Shown: positions 42,834-51,503, numbered from the stretch's first letter. The stretch: DNA of 64,000 bases from Christiangramia oceanisediminis (GCF_022570735.2 NZ_JANCNS010000001.1:1178001-1242000); one strand, 5' to 3'. Numbers and translations: made by a program. The notes: generated by a model from the sequence alone, not told the origin.

Positions 42834-43766
42834 TTAAAGTTCCTGAACCAGTAACCAGGCAGCCGAATTGGATTTTTTTACCTCGTAAAGCTTGTTGATC
42901 GCTTCCCTTCGTGTTTGATGACTGGAATATACAACCTGGTGAAGTCCGTATTGGTTTTCTCCAATCAGTCTTGCGGCATAACCGGCATCACGGAGTTCCT
43001 CAACTTTTTTCTCAGCATTTTCCTGAACGCGGAATGCACCTGCAACCACGTGAAAATCCCCCGATTGCTTTTCTACTTCAAAAGTAACGGCAGGAAGTGG
43101 ATTGTCAATAATAAAGGTAGCCTGCTGAATTTGCTGGTGAAGCTTACTCTCAGCTTTTTGCTGTTCAGCGATATTGTGCTGGGAAACCTGGTTGCTGTAT
43201 ATGTTCAAACCGGCAAAACCTGATAGTCCCAAAGCCACTACGGCAACAGCTGCGTATTTAAGAAAAGAGCGAGATTTTCTTCGTTCCGGTGTAAAATGTA
43301 GAGGTGTTTTTTCCTCCAGTTGTTCAACCTGTTTCCTGTAAACCTCACGATTGACTTCTGAAGTTTTGAAAGACTCCAGTCCAAAAGATTGCATCAGGAA
43401 GTTTACATTCGAGAACGGCTCGAACTGCAATTTGTCTTCCTTATCCAGGAATAGTCTTCCAATATTTGCCAGTTCAGCCCTGGATTCGTTCTGAAGTGAA
43501 TTTTCAAGGTCATAAACGAATTCCTGGATCATATTTTTCGCCACATTGTAGGAGACTCCTTCAACTTGTGAAACATAATTCACCAGCAAGCCATCATTCT
43601 TGATCAACTGCCTGTTGAATGAAATTTGCTTGTTTGGAGGATAGAATTCATCTGTGTTTTGGTCTATATAAGCAGATTGTTTTTGCGATAAAAAGGCTCC
43701 GAAACCTGGAAGCACCACGCATTCATATCTGTAAAGAAGGTCCTGGATGTGGGTAGAAATATTCAT
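42834..43766 (-). CDS. HU-domain and SPOR-domain inner-membrane protein
   Basis: A 310-residue protein. The first 130 residues resemble the prokaryotic CCDC81/HU-like domains (STHIQDLLYRYECVVLPGFGAFL, and VNYVSQVEGVSYNVAKNMIQEFV). One transmembrane helix (about 170-190) follows, then a C-terminal SPOR domain (GDFHVVAGAFRVQENAEKKVEELRDAGYAARLI). SPOR domains bind denuded peptidoglycan at division sites. The HU-like half would sit in the cytoplasm and could bind DNA or protein. ATG at 43766 is chosen over an upstream start inside the promoter. Confidence 0.82.
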   Translation of the reverse strand: MNISTHIQDLLYRYECVVLPGFGAFLSQKQSAYIDQNTDEFYPPNKQISFNRQLIKNDGLLVNYVSQVEGVSYNVAKNMIQEFVYDLENSLQNESRAELANIGRLFLDKEDKLQFEPFSNVNFLMQSFGLESFKTSEVNREVYRKQVEQLEEKTPLHFTPERRKSRSFLKYAAVAVVALGLSGFAGLNIYSNQVSQHNIAEQQKAESKLHQQIQQATFIIDNPLPAVTFEVEKQSGDFHVVAGAFRVQENAEKKVEELRDAGYAARLIGENQYGLHQVVYSSHQTRREAINKLYEVKKSNSAAWLLVQEL

Positions 43767-43772
43767 TGGTCG

Positions 43773-43780
43773 CAAAAATA
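43773..43780 (-). promoter_or_regulatory. -7 element for the HU/SPOR gene
   Basis: TATTTTTG on the minus strand ends only 6 bases before the ATG at 43766, so the mRNA should have almost no leader. Confidence 0.6.
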
Positions 43781-43842
43781 TAGGTTATTGGCAGTGGGTT
43801 AAAGTTACCCAAAGAAATTTTATTAACAAATGTTTTTTTCTG

Positions 43843-43850
43843 TAATTTTG
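43843..43850 (+). promoter_or_regulatory. -7 element for dprA
   Basis: TAATTTTG, ending 15 bases before ATG 43866 and lying downstream of an earlier in-frame ATG at 43830, which it rules out. Confidence 0.6.
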
Positions 43851-43865
43851 ATCAAATTATGCCTG

Positions 43866-44966
43866 ATGGATTTTGATGACCTGCTTTATGTGATGGCCCT
43901 GCAACATGTTCCTAATCTGGGAGATACAACTTCGCGTAAATTGATCAGTCATTTTGGAAGCGCTAAGAAAATTTTTTCTGAAAAGACCTCTAGTTTACTC
44001 CGAATAGATGGTATTGGAAAGAAGCGAATCGAAGGTCTTTATGATAAAATTCATCTGAAAGCTGCAGAGCAGGAACTCAAGTTTATCCAGTCTAACCAGA
44101 TAAAGGTTCTGTATTTTGAAGATCCTGATTATCCTGAAAAACTGAAACACTGTCCGGACGCCCCGCTTCTTTTATTTTCAAGAGGAAATATTGATCTGAA
44201 GAAAAGGAGGATCATCAGCATTGTAGGTACCAGGCAGATCACCCAGCATGGAATTGCTTTCTGTGAAAAATTGATCGAGGATCTTGCAGTTTTGGATCCC
44301 GTGATTATTTCTGGTTTTGCTTATGGTGTGGACATAACTGCCCAGAAAGCGGCGGTGAAGCATGGGCTCCAAACCATTGGTTGCCTTGCCCACGGGCTTG
44401 ACCAGATTTACCCGAAATCTCACAAAAAATATATGGCCCAGATCGAAAATAACGGGGGGTTTTTAACCGATTTCTGGAGCAGCGATAAATTTGAGCGGAA
44501 TAATTTTCTAAAAAGGAACCGGATCATTGCCGGAATTAGTGAGGCTACCGTTGTAATTGAAAGCGCCGAAAAAGGTGGCGCACTGGTAACAGCCGATATT
44601 GCCAATTCTTACGATCGTGAAGTTTTTGCGGTTCCCGGCAGGCCAGGTGATAAATACAGTTCAGGTTGTAATGGGCTGATTAAAACCCAGCAGGCACATG
44701 TACTCACTTCAGCAGCCGATATCGCCTATATTCTTAACTGGGATGTTGAGGAAAAACAAAGCGTGGTTCAGAAACAATTGTTCGTGGACCTGGAGCAGGA
44801 TGAGCAAAAGCTATACGAGTTCTTGAAAGACCAGGGGAAAACCGAATTGGATCACCTCGCACTTACCTGTAATTTTCCAACCTTTAAGACCGCCTCCTTA
44901 CTTCTGAATATGGAACTAAAGGGAGTGGTAAGACCTTTACCCGGAAAATTATTCGAAGTGGTTTAA
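43866..44966 (+). CDS. dprA: DNA-processing protein DprA
   Basis: A 366-residue Rossmann-like protein that loads RecA on incoming single-stranded DNA in natural transformation. It has a SAM/HhH-like N-terminal part (LQHVPNLGDTTSRKLISHFGSA), then RRIISIVGTRQITQHG, DPVIISGFAYGVD, RNRIIAGISEATVVIESAEKGGALVTA and FAVPGRPGD. A C-terminal winged-helix part ends at GKLFEVV. The start is set by the promoter at 43843. It converges on trpS with overlapping stop codons. Confidence 0.95.
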   Translation: MDFDDLLYVMALQHVPNLGDTTSRKLISHFGSAKKIFSEKTSSLLRIDGIGKKRIEGLYDKIHLKAAEQELKFIQSNQIKVLYFEDPDYPEKLKHCPDAPLLLFSRGNIDLKKRRIISIVGTRQITQHGIAFCEKLIEDLAVLDPVIISGFAYGVDITAQKAAVKHGLQTIGCLAHGLDQIYPKSHKKYMAQIENNGGFLTDFWSSDKFERNNFLKRNRIIAGISEATVVIESAEKGGALVTADIANSYDREVFAVPGRPGDKYSSGCNGLIKTQQAHVLTSAADIAYILNWDVEEKQSVVQKQLFVDLEQDEQKLYEFLKDQGKTELDHLALTCNFPTFKTASLLLNMELKGVVRPLPGKLFEVV

Positions 44967-45931
44967 TATCCCGCTTTCTTGCGTACTTTTTTAAGGACCT
45001 CTTTTGCGATTAGCCTGGCTTTTTCAGCTCCTTTTTCAAGGGCTTTATCAACTTCTTCCAGGTTGTTGATATAGTATTCGTACTTCTCCCTGGGCTCCTG
45101 GAATTTATCTTTTATCAATTCAAAAAGTGCCTGCTTGGCGTGACCGTAGCCGTAACCTCCCTGCTCATAATTCTTACGCATTTCGGCGACCTGCTCATCA
45201 TTGCCCAATAGCTTATACAGAGCAAACACGTTACAGGTTTCTGTATCTTTTGGATCTTCGAGCGGAGTACTGTCGGTCTCAATGCCCATGATTTGCTTAC
45301 GAAGCTTCTTATCGGTCTGGAAGATATTGATGGTATTGTTCTTTGATTTGCTCATCTTTTCACCATCGGTTCCAGGAACGTACATAGTGTCCTTTTGAAC
45401 CTTTGCTTCCGGAAGCACGAATACCTCTCCCATTTTAGCATGAAAACGCGAAGCTACGTCACGGGTCATTTCCAGGTGTTGTAACTGGTCTTTTCCAACC
45501 GGAACGATTTCAGCATCATACAAAAGAATGTCTGCTGCCATTAACATTGGATAGGAAAAAAGGCCACTATTTATATCTTCCAGGCGGTCTGCCTTATCCT
45601 TAAAGGAATGGGCAAGGGTTAAACGCTGGTACGGAAAAAAGCAGCTCAAATACCAGGAAAGTTCTGTAACCTGCGGAATATCGCTCTGGCGATAGAACAC
45701 ACTTCTTTCTATGTCCAGGCCACAGGCAAGCCAGGTTGCAGCTACCGAGTAAGTGTTCTGCCTAAGCGTTTCAGCATCCTTGATCTGGGTTAGCGAATGA
45801 AGATCGGCTATAAAAATAAAGGAATCGTTATCGGGTTGATTGGCCATTTCGATTGCTGGCATGATCGCACCTAAAAGATTACCCAAATGCGGGGTTCCTG
45901 TACTTTGTACTCCTGTAAGTATTCTGGACAT
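44963..45931 (-). CDS. trpS: tryptophan--tRNA ligase
   Basis: A 322-residue class I synthetase of normal length. The HIGH motif appears as TGTPHLGN, and KMSKSKNN is the KMSKS loop. YPMLMAADILLYDAEIVPVGKDQLQH binds tryptophan and ATP. The promoter lies at 45951, and the stop codon overlaps that of dprA on the opposite strand. Confidence 0.97.
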   Translation of the reverse strand: MSRILTGVQSTGTPHLGNLLGAIMPAIEMANQPDNDSFIFIADLHSLTQIKDAETLRQNTYSVAATWLACGLDIERSVFYRQSDIPQVTELSWYLSCFFPYQRLTLAHSFKDKADRLEDINSGLFSYPMLMAADILLYDAEIVPVGKDQLQHLEMTRDVASRFHAKMGEVFVLPEAKVQKDTMYVPGTDGEKMSKSKNNTINIFQTDKKLRKQIMGIETDSTPLEDPKDTETCNVFALYKLLGNDEQVAEMRKNYEQGGYGYGHAKQALFELIKDKFQEPREKYEYYINNLEEVDKALEKGAEKARLIAKEVLKKVRKKAGY

Positions 45932-45950
45932 TGGTTTCCTGATTTTGCTG

Positions 45951-45958
45951 CAAAGGTA
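45951..45958 (-). promoter_or_regulatory. -7 element for trpS
   Basis: TACCTTTG on the minus strand, 19 bases before the trpS ATG. Confidence 0.65.
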
Positions 45959-45991
45959 AATTTTTTATAGAATACCCTCGGCTCATTTTAC

Positions 45992-45999
45992 TACTTTTG
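45992..45999 (+). promoter_or_regulatory. -7 element for plsC, abutting the start codon
   Basis: TACTTTTG ends 5 bases before the ATG at 46005. A transcript from it would be leaderless or nearly so. Confidence 0.6.
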
Positions 46000-46004
46000 G
46001 AAGC

Positions 46005-46748
46005 ATGAAGTACATCAAAAAGGTGGGCATCCTGTTTTGGAGAATCTGGTTCTATATCCTTATGGTACTTCCTATCGTGATCATGCTTCCGGTGCTGATC
46101 ATTATTACTTCAGCTGAACGCTTTTATCCGCAATTCTTTATCTGTGCTCGCATCTGGGCCAAGATTATTGTATATGGAATGGGTTTTCGAATAAAAGTAA
46201 GGGCCGATGAGCTTCCAAAGGAACATAAAAGTTATATGCTGGTTGCCAACCATGCTTCTATGCTGGATATCATGTTAATGCTTGCTGTTATTAAGCAGCC
46301 CTTTATTTTTATAGGGAAAAAAGAACTGAGCAAAATTCCGGTTTTTGGCTTCTTTTATCGCAGAACCTGTATTCTTGTTGACCGGAAAAGGCAAAAAAGC
46401 AGGATGGAGGCCTTTGAAGAAGCCCAGCGAAGGCTTAAGCAGGAGAACAGTATCTGTATCTTTCCGGAGGGTGGTGTTCCCGATGATACAGAAATTCTAT
46501 TGGATCAGTTCAAAGACGGCGCTTTCAGGCTTGCCATAGAACATCAAATTCCTATAGTTCCCATTACGATTCATGATACCAAAAAACATTTTTCCTATAA
46601 ATTCTTTTCCGGAGGACCGGGTAAATTAAGGGTTAAGATCCATCATTTTATTTGTACCGAAGGCCTTGGGCTTCGTGACAGGAGGTCTTTAAAAGAAAAA
46701 ACCCGGGAAGTCATTCTTCAGGAATTACAGCATCCAACCATCAACTAG
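46005..46748 (+). CDS. plsC: 1-acyl-sn-glycerol-3-phosphate acyltransferase
   Basis: A 247-residue membrane-associated enzyme that adds the second acyl chain to lysophosphatidic acid. The catalytic box NHASMLDI (HxxxxD) and the substrate motif FPEGGVPDD are present, with one N-terminal hydrophobic helix (about 10-35). Its stop overlaps that of the barrel gene on the other strand by 3-4 bases. Confidence 0.93.
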   Translation: MKYIKKVGILFWRIWFYILMVLPIVIMLPVLIIITSAERFYPQFFICARIWAKIIVYGMGFRIKVRADELPKEHKSYMLVANHASMLDIMLMLAVIKQPFIFIGKKELSKIPVFGFFYRRTCILVDRKRQKSRMEAFEEAQRRLKQENSICIFPEGGVPDDTEILLDQFKDGAFRLAIEHQIPIVPITIHDTKKHFSYKFFSGGPGKLRVKIHHFICTEGLGLRDRRSLKEKTREVILQELQHPTIN

Positions 46749-48157
46749 AGTTTAAAGTTGATCCCTGAATAGATTCCAAAATTCGCAGGCCGAACGTTCT
46801 CTACGTTATTAAAGGTGTTGAGCTGATATTTAAAAATGGGCTCCAGGCTTATGCTAAAGCGACTGTTGAGTTTATAATCCATACCAAGCCCGATATTGGT
46901 ACTAAAACTGGTATTATTAATATTTGAAGCTTCCCCAATATTGGTACTGCTATTTCCCGAAACAAGGTTTACCTGGTTATCATCCAGGAACAAACTGCTG
47001 GCACCTCCAATCAGGTTCAAACCGAATCTTTCATTAATAATAGAGTATTCAATTTCCAAAGGAATTTCTATAAATCCGAATTGCTGGTTAATGGCTCCTG
47101 GAGTGAATACTGAATTGGTAAGCGAATTCCTGTCTGCCGAATTCGAACTAAAAGAACTTCCGGACTCTGCATTATTGCGTATCTGTATATTATCCTGGTT
47201 TGCCCTGATATTGTCAAAACTTGTTGACATAGCCGCAGGAGAATAAGAAATATCATTGATGTCCTGGCTAACATTCATCTTGCTGATCCCGGTTCTAAGC
47301 CTGATCTTATCTGAAATTTCATAAGCTACCTTAACACCATAGGAAACAGTAACCTCTGATGAAGTGGAATTATTCGAAAACTGGGAAGAAATTTCATTAC
47401 CGCTCCCAAGGTTCGTATAGAAGACCGGTGCAGCAAAAGTTGAAAGCCTGAACTTCCTGGAATTTAATTCCTCCAATTCTTTTTCTGCAGCTTTATCCTT
47501 TTGAGATTCTTCGAGTTGAGCCAGCGCATTTTCTTCCTCTGTTTCCAGGATCGATTTTGTACTTTTTTCTTCCTGGGTGCTTTCCGATTTTGAGTCAGCG
47601 ATTTCGCCGGAAACTACTGCTGAAGTAGTCTCCGGTTGGATCACCTCTTCTTCTTTTTCATATTTTGTTCGTTCAGATCTTTCTACCACTGAAGCAATCG
47701 AAGAATCTTCTTTGCTTCCAGCAGATCCTGATTCCGTTTTTCCTGATGCCGTGGTAGAAGTAACCAGTTCGCTATTGGTAGAGTTCTGTGAATTTTCCTC
47801 CGAATCTTTTTCGGAATTTGTTTCCTGGTTTGCGATCCTGTTGGAAGTTGCCTCATTGCCAGGATTATTTTCAGGATCGATCTTTTCTTCATCCAATTCG
47901 GAAGGTTCTTCAAACACTACACCTGGTTCCGGTTGGCCTGGATCGGTAGTATTGGTGAAGAGTATACTGGCGACCACCAATCCAAGAACGGCAGCGACGC
48001 CTCCCACTTTTAACCAAAGAGGAATGATAAAAGGCCTTTTTTTCTCTTTTTTATCCAGTCTGGCAGAAATTTGATCCCAAACCTGTTCCCTTGGTTCGGC
48101 TTCAAAATCCTTGAATTTTTCCTGGAAAATTCGGTCTATGCTCTTTTTTTCCTTCAT
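46745..48157 (-). CDS. dual-membrane-spanning anti-sigma-like protein with C-terminal beta-barrel
   Basis: A 470-residue protein with an unusual plan. Residues 1-40 are cytoplasmic and helical, and resemble anti-sigma N-terminal segments (IDRIFQEKFKDFEAEP). One inner-membrane helix spans about 43-68. A linker of about 165 residues (70-234) is almost free of aromatics and rich in Glu, Ser and Thr, so it should be disordered. Residues 235-470 look like an outer-membrane beta-barrel: alternating strands, LSTFAAPVFYTNLGSG, EIPLEIEYSI, NLIGGASSLFL, terminal GIYSGINFKL. Its start overlaps the sigma gene stop by 4 bases. The plan matches what I recall of the Dma dual-membrane anti-sigma factors of Bacteroides. 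No signal peptide is seen, and how the barrel reaches the outer membrane is unclear. Confidence 0.75.
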   Translation of the reverse strand: MKEKKSIDRIFQEKFKDFEAEPREQVWDQISARLDKKEKKRPFIIPLWLKVGGVAAVLGLVVASILFTNTTDPGQPEPGVVFEEPSELDEEKIDPENNPGNEATSNRIANQETNSEKDSEENSQNSTNSELVTSTTASGKTESGSAGSKEDSSIASVVERSERTKYEKEEEVIQPETTSAVVSGEIADSKSESTQEEKSTKSILETEEENALAQLEESQKDKAAEKELEELNSRKFRLSTFAAPVFYTNLGSGNEISSQFSNNSTSSEVTVSYGVKVAYEISDKIRLRTGISKMNVSQDINDISYSPAAMSTSFDNIRANQDNIQIRNNAESGSSFSSNSADRNSLTNSVFTPGAINQQFGFIEIPLEIEYSIINERFGLNLIGGASSLFLDDNQVNLVSGNSSTNIGEASNINNTSFSTNIGLGMDYKLNSRFSISLEPIFKYQLNTFNNVENVRPANFGIYSGINFKL

Positions 48158-48699
48158 GATGATTGAGCCGAATTTTTAATGTTTTGTTGCTTTTCTATTT
48201 TTTCCTGCAGAGTCTTTCGAGCCCTGGCCAGGTTGGATTTGGAAGTTCCCTCGGAAATATTCAGCATACTGGCGATTTCTTTATGGGAATAACCGTCCAG
48301 GACGTAGAGATTGAAAACCTGTCGGTACCTGTCTGGTAAGCTTTGAACGCATTCCATTAAAAAGTCTACCTCCAGGTTTTCAGTTTCTACTTCGAATTCT
48401 TCCTCTTCAAGTTGATCTTCATTATTTAACCCGTAAACCTTTTGTTGCCGGTGTTTCTGAAGAGCGGTATTTATCATGATCCTTTTCATCCAGCCTTCAA
48501 AAGAACCGGAATGATTGTACTGGGAGATCTTTTCGAAGATCGTTACAAATCCGTCCTGCAAATTATCTTCTGCCTGTTGTTTATTTTCAGAATATTTCAG
48601 GCATACAGCAAAAAGCTTGGCTGAGAACAGCCGGTAAAGCTGCTCCTGTGAACTCCTGTCGTGCTTTTTACACTGATAAATGAGGTTCTTTAAAACCAC
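48154..48699 (-). CDS. ECF-type RNA polymerase sigma factor
   Basis: A 181-residue sigma-70 family protein with only regions 2 and 4. Region 2 has QAEDNLQDGFVTIFEKISQY and FEGWMKRIMINTALQKHR. Region 4 has LPDRYRQVFNLYVLDGYSHKEIASMLNISEGTSKSNLARARKTLQ, the helix-turn-helix that reads the -35 element. The start is GTG at 48699. It overlaps the barrel protein gene by 4 bases and follows a lipoprotein gene by 24 bases, so all three share one transcript. The coupled partner is probably its regulator. Target genes are unknown. Confidence 0.93.
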   Translation of the reverse strand: MVLKNLIYQCKKHDRSSQEQLYRLFSAKLFAVCLKYSENKQQAEDNLQDGFVTIFEKISQYNHSGSFEGWMKRIMINTALQKHRQQKVYGLNNEDQLEEEEFEVETENLEVDFLMECVQSLPDRYRQVFNLYVLDGYSHKEIASMLNISEGTSKSNLARARKTLQEKIEKQQNIKNSAQSS

Positions 48700-48723
48700 C
48701 CAACAAATTTATAACTTGAATTC

Positions 48724-49167
48724 TTAGTTTGCTGCCGGATCCACGACTGGAACTACAACAGTTTGATAAATAGGTTCATTGTTGTTCTCACCAATCAGGA
48801 AGTTAAAAGTATAATCGTCTTCTTCGTCAATAGTGATCGTAAATTTAGAGGTGCCGGTTTCTCCACCTGTAGTGGTATCACAATTTTCATCCTCGTTGAT
48901 GGTAGAAACTGCTGCGATAAAGATGTTTCTTCTTTCAGCACCCACAGCGCCTTCTCTTCGTGCATCCAGTCCGAAAAAATTATGGCAGGTCGATGGTAGT
49001 ACGTAAGTTACAGTAACCTCGTAAACTTCACCCAATTCCAATTCATCAGGAAGGTCATTAGCCACTATCTCTGCTAACTCATAAGAGATGTTTGGCGTAT
49101 TGTCATCATCAATTGAACAACCTGTTAAGGCAAAAACAACCATAAAAATAAACACTAGTTTTTTCAT
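48724..49167 (-). CDS. lipoprotein at the head of the sigma factor operon
   Basis: A 147-residue lipoprotein (MKKLVFIFMVVFALTGC). The mature part looks like a small beta-sandwich with two further Cys (STCHNFF and DENCDTT), which could form a disulfide. No known domain recognised. It is first in the operon with the sigma factor and the barrel anti-sigma-like protein. It could be the surface or periplasmic sensor, or a target of the system, but this is inference from position. No TAnnTTTG element is seen upstream, which would fit transcription by an alternative sigma factor. Confidence 0.7.
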   Translation of the reverse strand: MKKLVFIFMVVFALTGCSIDDDNTPNISYELAEIVANDLPDELELGEVYEVTVTYVLPSTCHNFFGLDARREGAVGAERRNIFIAAVSTINEDENCDTTTGGETGTSKFTITIDEEDDYTFNFLIGENNNEPIYQTVVVPVVDPAAN

Positions 49168-49223
49168 ATCATTAATTTGTATTTATTCCATAGATGCTAT
49201 TTTTAGTAAAAGGTTGCGTAAGG

Positions 49224-49250
49224 ATCAAAAAAAATCCCCGTTAGGGGATT
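49224..49250 (-). terminator. Rho-independent terminator of recA
   Basis: Read on the minus strand, AATCCCC / GGGGATT (7-base stem, 4-base loop) is followed by a run of T. It lies just after the recA stop and before the lipoprotein gene. Confidence 0.85.
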
Positions 49251-49254
49251 CTTT

Positions 49255-50271
49255 TTATTGTTCTTTAGCGACCTTGATCGCGTTTTTGATCTTTACTTCC
49301 AGCTCTTCCATGAGATCAGGATTGTCTTTCAACAGTATTTTAACCGCATCACGACCCTGGCCAAGTTTGGTGTCCTCGTAGCTAAACCAGGAACCGCTTT
49401 TCTTGATGATCTCGTAATCTACCCCAATATCGATGATCTCACCGATCTTGGAAACTCCTTCTCCGTACATGATATCGAATTCGGCAGTCTTGAATGGCGG
49501 AGCCACTTTATTTTTAACAACCTTAACCCGGGTCTTGTTTCCGGTTACGTCGTTATTACTATCCTTGATCTGTGTAGATCTCCTAATATCCAGCCTTACC
49601 GAAGCGTAGAACTTAAGTGCATTACCACCGGTAGTGGTTTCAGGATTACCGAACATTACCCCGATCTTTTCCCTAAGCTGGTTAATAAAGATCACGGTAC
49701 AGTTGGTCTTGCTGATAGATGAGGTTAGTTTTCTAAGAGCCTGTGACATCAACCTGGCGTGAAGTCCCATCTTGGAATCTCCCATTTCCCCTTCGATCTC
49801 ACTTTTTGGAGTAAGCGCGGCTACCGAGTCAATTACTATGATATCGATCGCGCCTGACCTTATCAGGTTATCAGCGATTTCTAACGCCTGTTCTCCGTTA
49901 TCTGGCTGTGAAATGATCAGGTTATCAATGTCTACATCCAGTTTTTCAGCATAGAACCTGTCAAAAGCGTGTTCAGCATCAATAAAAGCGGCGATACCTC
50001 CTTTTTTCTGAGCTTCAGCGATGGCATGCAGCGTAAGAGTGGTCTTACCTGAAGATTCCGGACCATAGATCTCGATCACCCTTCCTCTGGGATATCCTCC
50101 TACTCCGAGTGCAAGATCAAGTCCAAGTGATCCGGTAGAAATAGCATCTACATCTACTACCACCTGGTCACTCATCTTCATTACCGTACCCTTTCCGTAG
50201 GTTTTATCCATTTTATCAAGGGTAAGCTTCAGCGCCTTTAATTTCGCTTCTTTTTCTTTATCGTTGCTCAT
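49255..50271 (-). CDS. recA: recombinase RecA
   Basis: A 338-residue recombinase of usual length. Walker A is [10 protein letters not shown] (about 68-77). Also visible are [40 protein letters not shown] (Walker B region), [49 protein letters not shown] and the acidic C-terminus. It drives strand exchange. Its own transcription unit ends at 49250. The gap upstream holds a 40-base dyad at 50342-50381. Confidence 0.98.
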   Translation of the reverse strand: MSNDKEKEAKLKALKLTLDKMDKTYGKGTVMKMSDQVVVDVDAISTGSLGLDLALGVGGYPRGRVIEIYGPESSGKTTLTLHAIAEAQKKGGIAAFIDAEHAFDRFYAEKLDVDIDNLIISQPDNGEQALEIADNLIRSGAIDIIVIDSVAALTPKSEIEGEMGDSKMGLHARLMSQALRKLTSSISKTNCTVIFINQLREKIGVMFGNPETTTGGNALKFYASVRLDIRRSTQIKDSNNDVTGNKTRVKVVKNKVAPPFKTAEFDIMYGEGVSKIGEIIDIGVDYEIIKKSGSWFSYEDTKLGQGRDAVKILLKDNPDLMEELEVKIKNAIKVAKEQ

Positions 50272-50341
50272 GAATCTATTTTATAATGTGTGAAATAAGG
50301 TTTGCTAAAATAATATAAGTTTTGATGTGATACAATAAAAG

Positions 50342-50381
50342 TTGTCCAATATTATTGGAAATATTCCAAAAATTTGGACAA
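50342..50381. promoter_or_regulatory. 40-base dyad between recA and trhO
   Basis: TTGTCCAA (50342-50349) mirrors TTGGACAA (50374-50381). Inside it, TTGGAA (50355-50360) mirrors TTCCAA (50364-50369), and both pairs share nearly the same centre. It has an operator-like form in the gap between divergent genes. What binds it is unknown. Confidence 0.45.
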
Positions 50382-50426
50382 TATTTTTTAGCGAATCATC
50401 TAATATGGTCGGTTCGTCTAAAAATG

Positions 50427-50434
50427 TATCTTTG
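50427..50434 (+). promoter_or_regulatory. -7 element for trhO
   Basis: TATCTTTG, ending 37 bases before the trhO ATG. Confidence 0.65.
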
Positions 50435-50471
50435 CAAAAATTTTCTTTAACACTTAAAATATTAGTATAGC

Positions 50472-51503
50472 ATGCAACTGTACAATAAATTGAGCGCTAA
50501 AGAAAGAGAAGCCCTTTTAGAAGAAGCCGGAGAAGACAGGCTTACGCTCTCTTTCTATGCTTACGCAAAGATCGGAAACCCCGAATTATTCAGGAATCAC
50601 TTGTTCATTGCCTGGGACCAGATGGAGGTTCTTGGTAGAATTTATGTCGCCCACGAGGGTATTAATGCCCAGCTTTCGGTACCCGCAAAACGTTTTAACG
50701 AATTCAAGGATTTTCTTGATGGAATCTATTTCCTGGAAGGTGTAAGGTTGAATATTGCGATCGAACACGATATCAAATCTTTCCTGAAGCTGAAGGTAAA
50801 GGTTCGGGATAAGATCGTTGCAGATGGATTGAACGACGAGACTTTTGACGTAACCAATAAGGGAGTGCACGTGGATGCTCAAAAGTTTAACGAGCTTATC
50901 AGCGATCCTAATACGGTCCTGGTAGATATGAGAAATCATTATGAAAGTGAGATAGGACATTTCCAGGGTGCAATCACACCAGATGTGGATACCTTCCGTG
51001 ACTCTTTGCCAATTATTGAAGAAGACCTTAAAGAACATAAGGAAGACAAGAATTTGGTAATGTATTGTACAGGTGGGATTCGTTGTGAGAAGGCCAGTGC
51101 TTATTACAAACATCGCGGATTCAAGAATGTGTATCAGCTGGAAGGTGGGATCATTGAATATACCAGACAGGTTCAAAGCAAGAAACTGGAAAATAAATTC
51201 ATAGGTAAGAATTTCGTTTTTGATCATCGCCGCGCGGAAAGAATTTCAGAAGATGTGATCGCCCACTGTCATCAATGCGGGAAGCCGTGTGATACCCATG
51301 TGAATTGCGCGAATGAGGCCTGCCACTTATTATTTATTCAGTGTGAAGAATGCGCTGAAAAGATGAATAATTGTTGTTCCGATAACTGTAAAGAGATCGC
51401 AGCACTTCCTTACGAGGAGCAAAAGGCACTTCGTAAAGGCAAGGGAGCCAGCAATAAGATCTTCAAGAAAGGAAGATCTGAGGTTTTACGTTTTAAGCAA
51501 TAG
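50472..51503 (+). CDS. trhO: oxygen-dependent tRNA uridine-34 hydroxylase (rhodanese family)
   Basis: A 343-residue protein of the YceA/TrhO family, which hydroxylates uridine-34 of tRNAs. An N-terminal UPF0176 domain (LFRNHLFIAWDQMEVLGRIYVAHEGINAQLS) precedes a rhodanese domain with the active-site loop YCTGGIRCEKA, holding the catalytic Cys. A Cys-rich C-terminal part (CHQCGKPCDTHVNCANEACH, then CEECAEKMNNCC) may bind metal. It is transcribed alone from the promoter at 50427. Confidence 0.93.
   Translation: MQLYNKLSAKEREALLEEAGEDRLTLSFYAYAKIGNPELFRNHLFIAWDQMEVLGRIYVAHEGINAQLSVPAKRFNEFKDFLDGIYFLEGVRLNIAIEHDIKSFLKLKVKVRDKIVADGLNDETFDVTNKGVHVDAQKFNELISDPNTVLVDMRNHYESEIGHFQGAITPDVDTFRDSLPIIEEDLKEHKEDKNLVMYCTGGIRCEKASAYYKHRGFKNVYQLEGGIIEYTRQVQSKKLENKFIGKNFVFDHRRAERISEDVIAHCHQCGKPCDTHVNCANEACHLLFIQCEECAEKMNNCCSDNCKEIAALPYEEQKALRKGKGASNKIFKKGRSEVLRFKQ

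Noticed and set aside
47577-48074. Plus-strand ORF of 165 codons inside the barrel protein gene
   Set aside because: Its Ser-rich reading mirrors the Glu-rich disordered linker on the true strand. This is a composition effect.
50586-51227. Minus-strand ORF of 213 codons within trhO
   Set aside because: It lies wholly inside the well-supported trhO gene and shows no family features.
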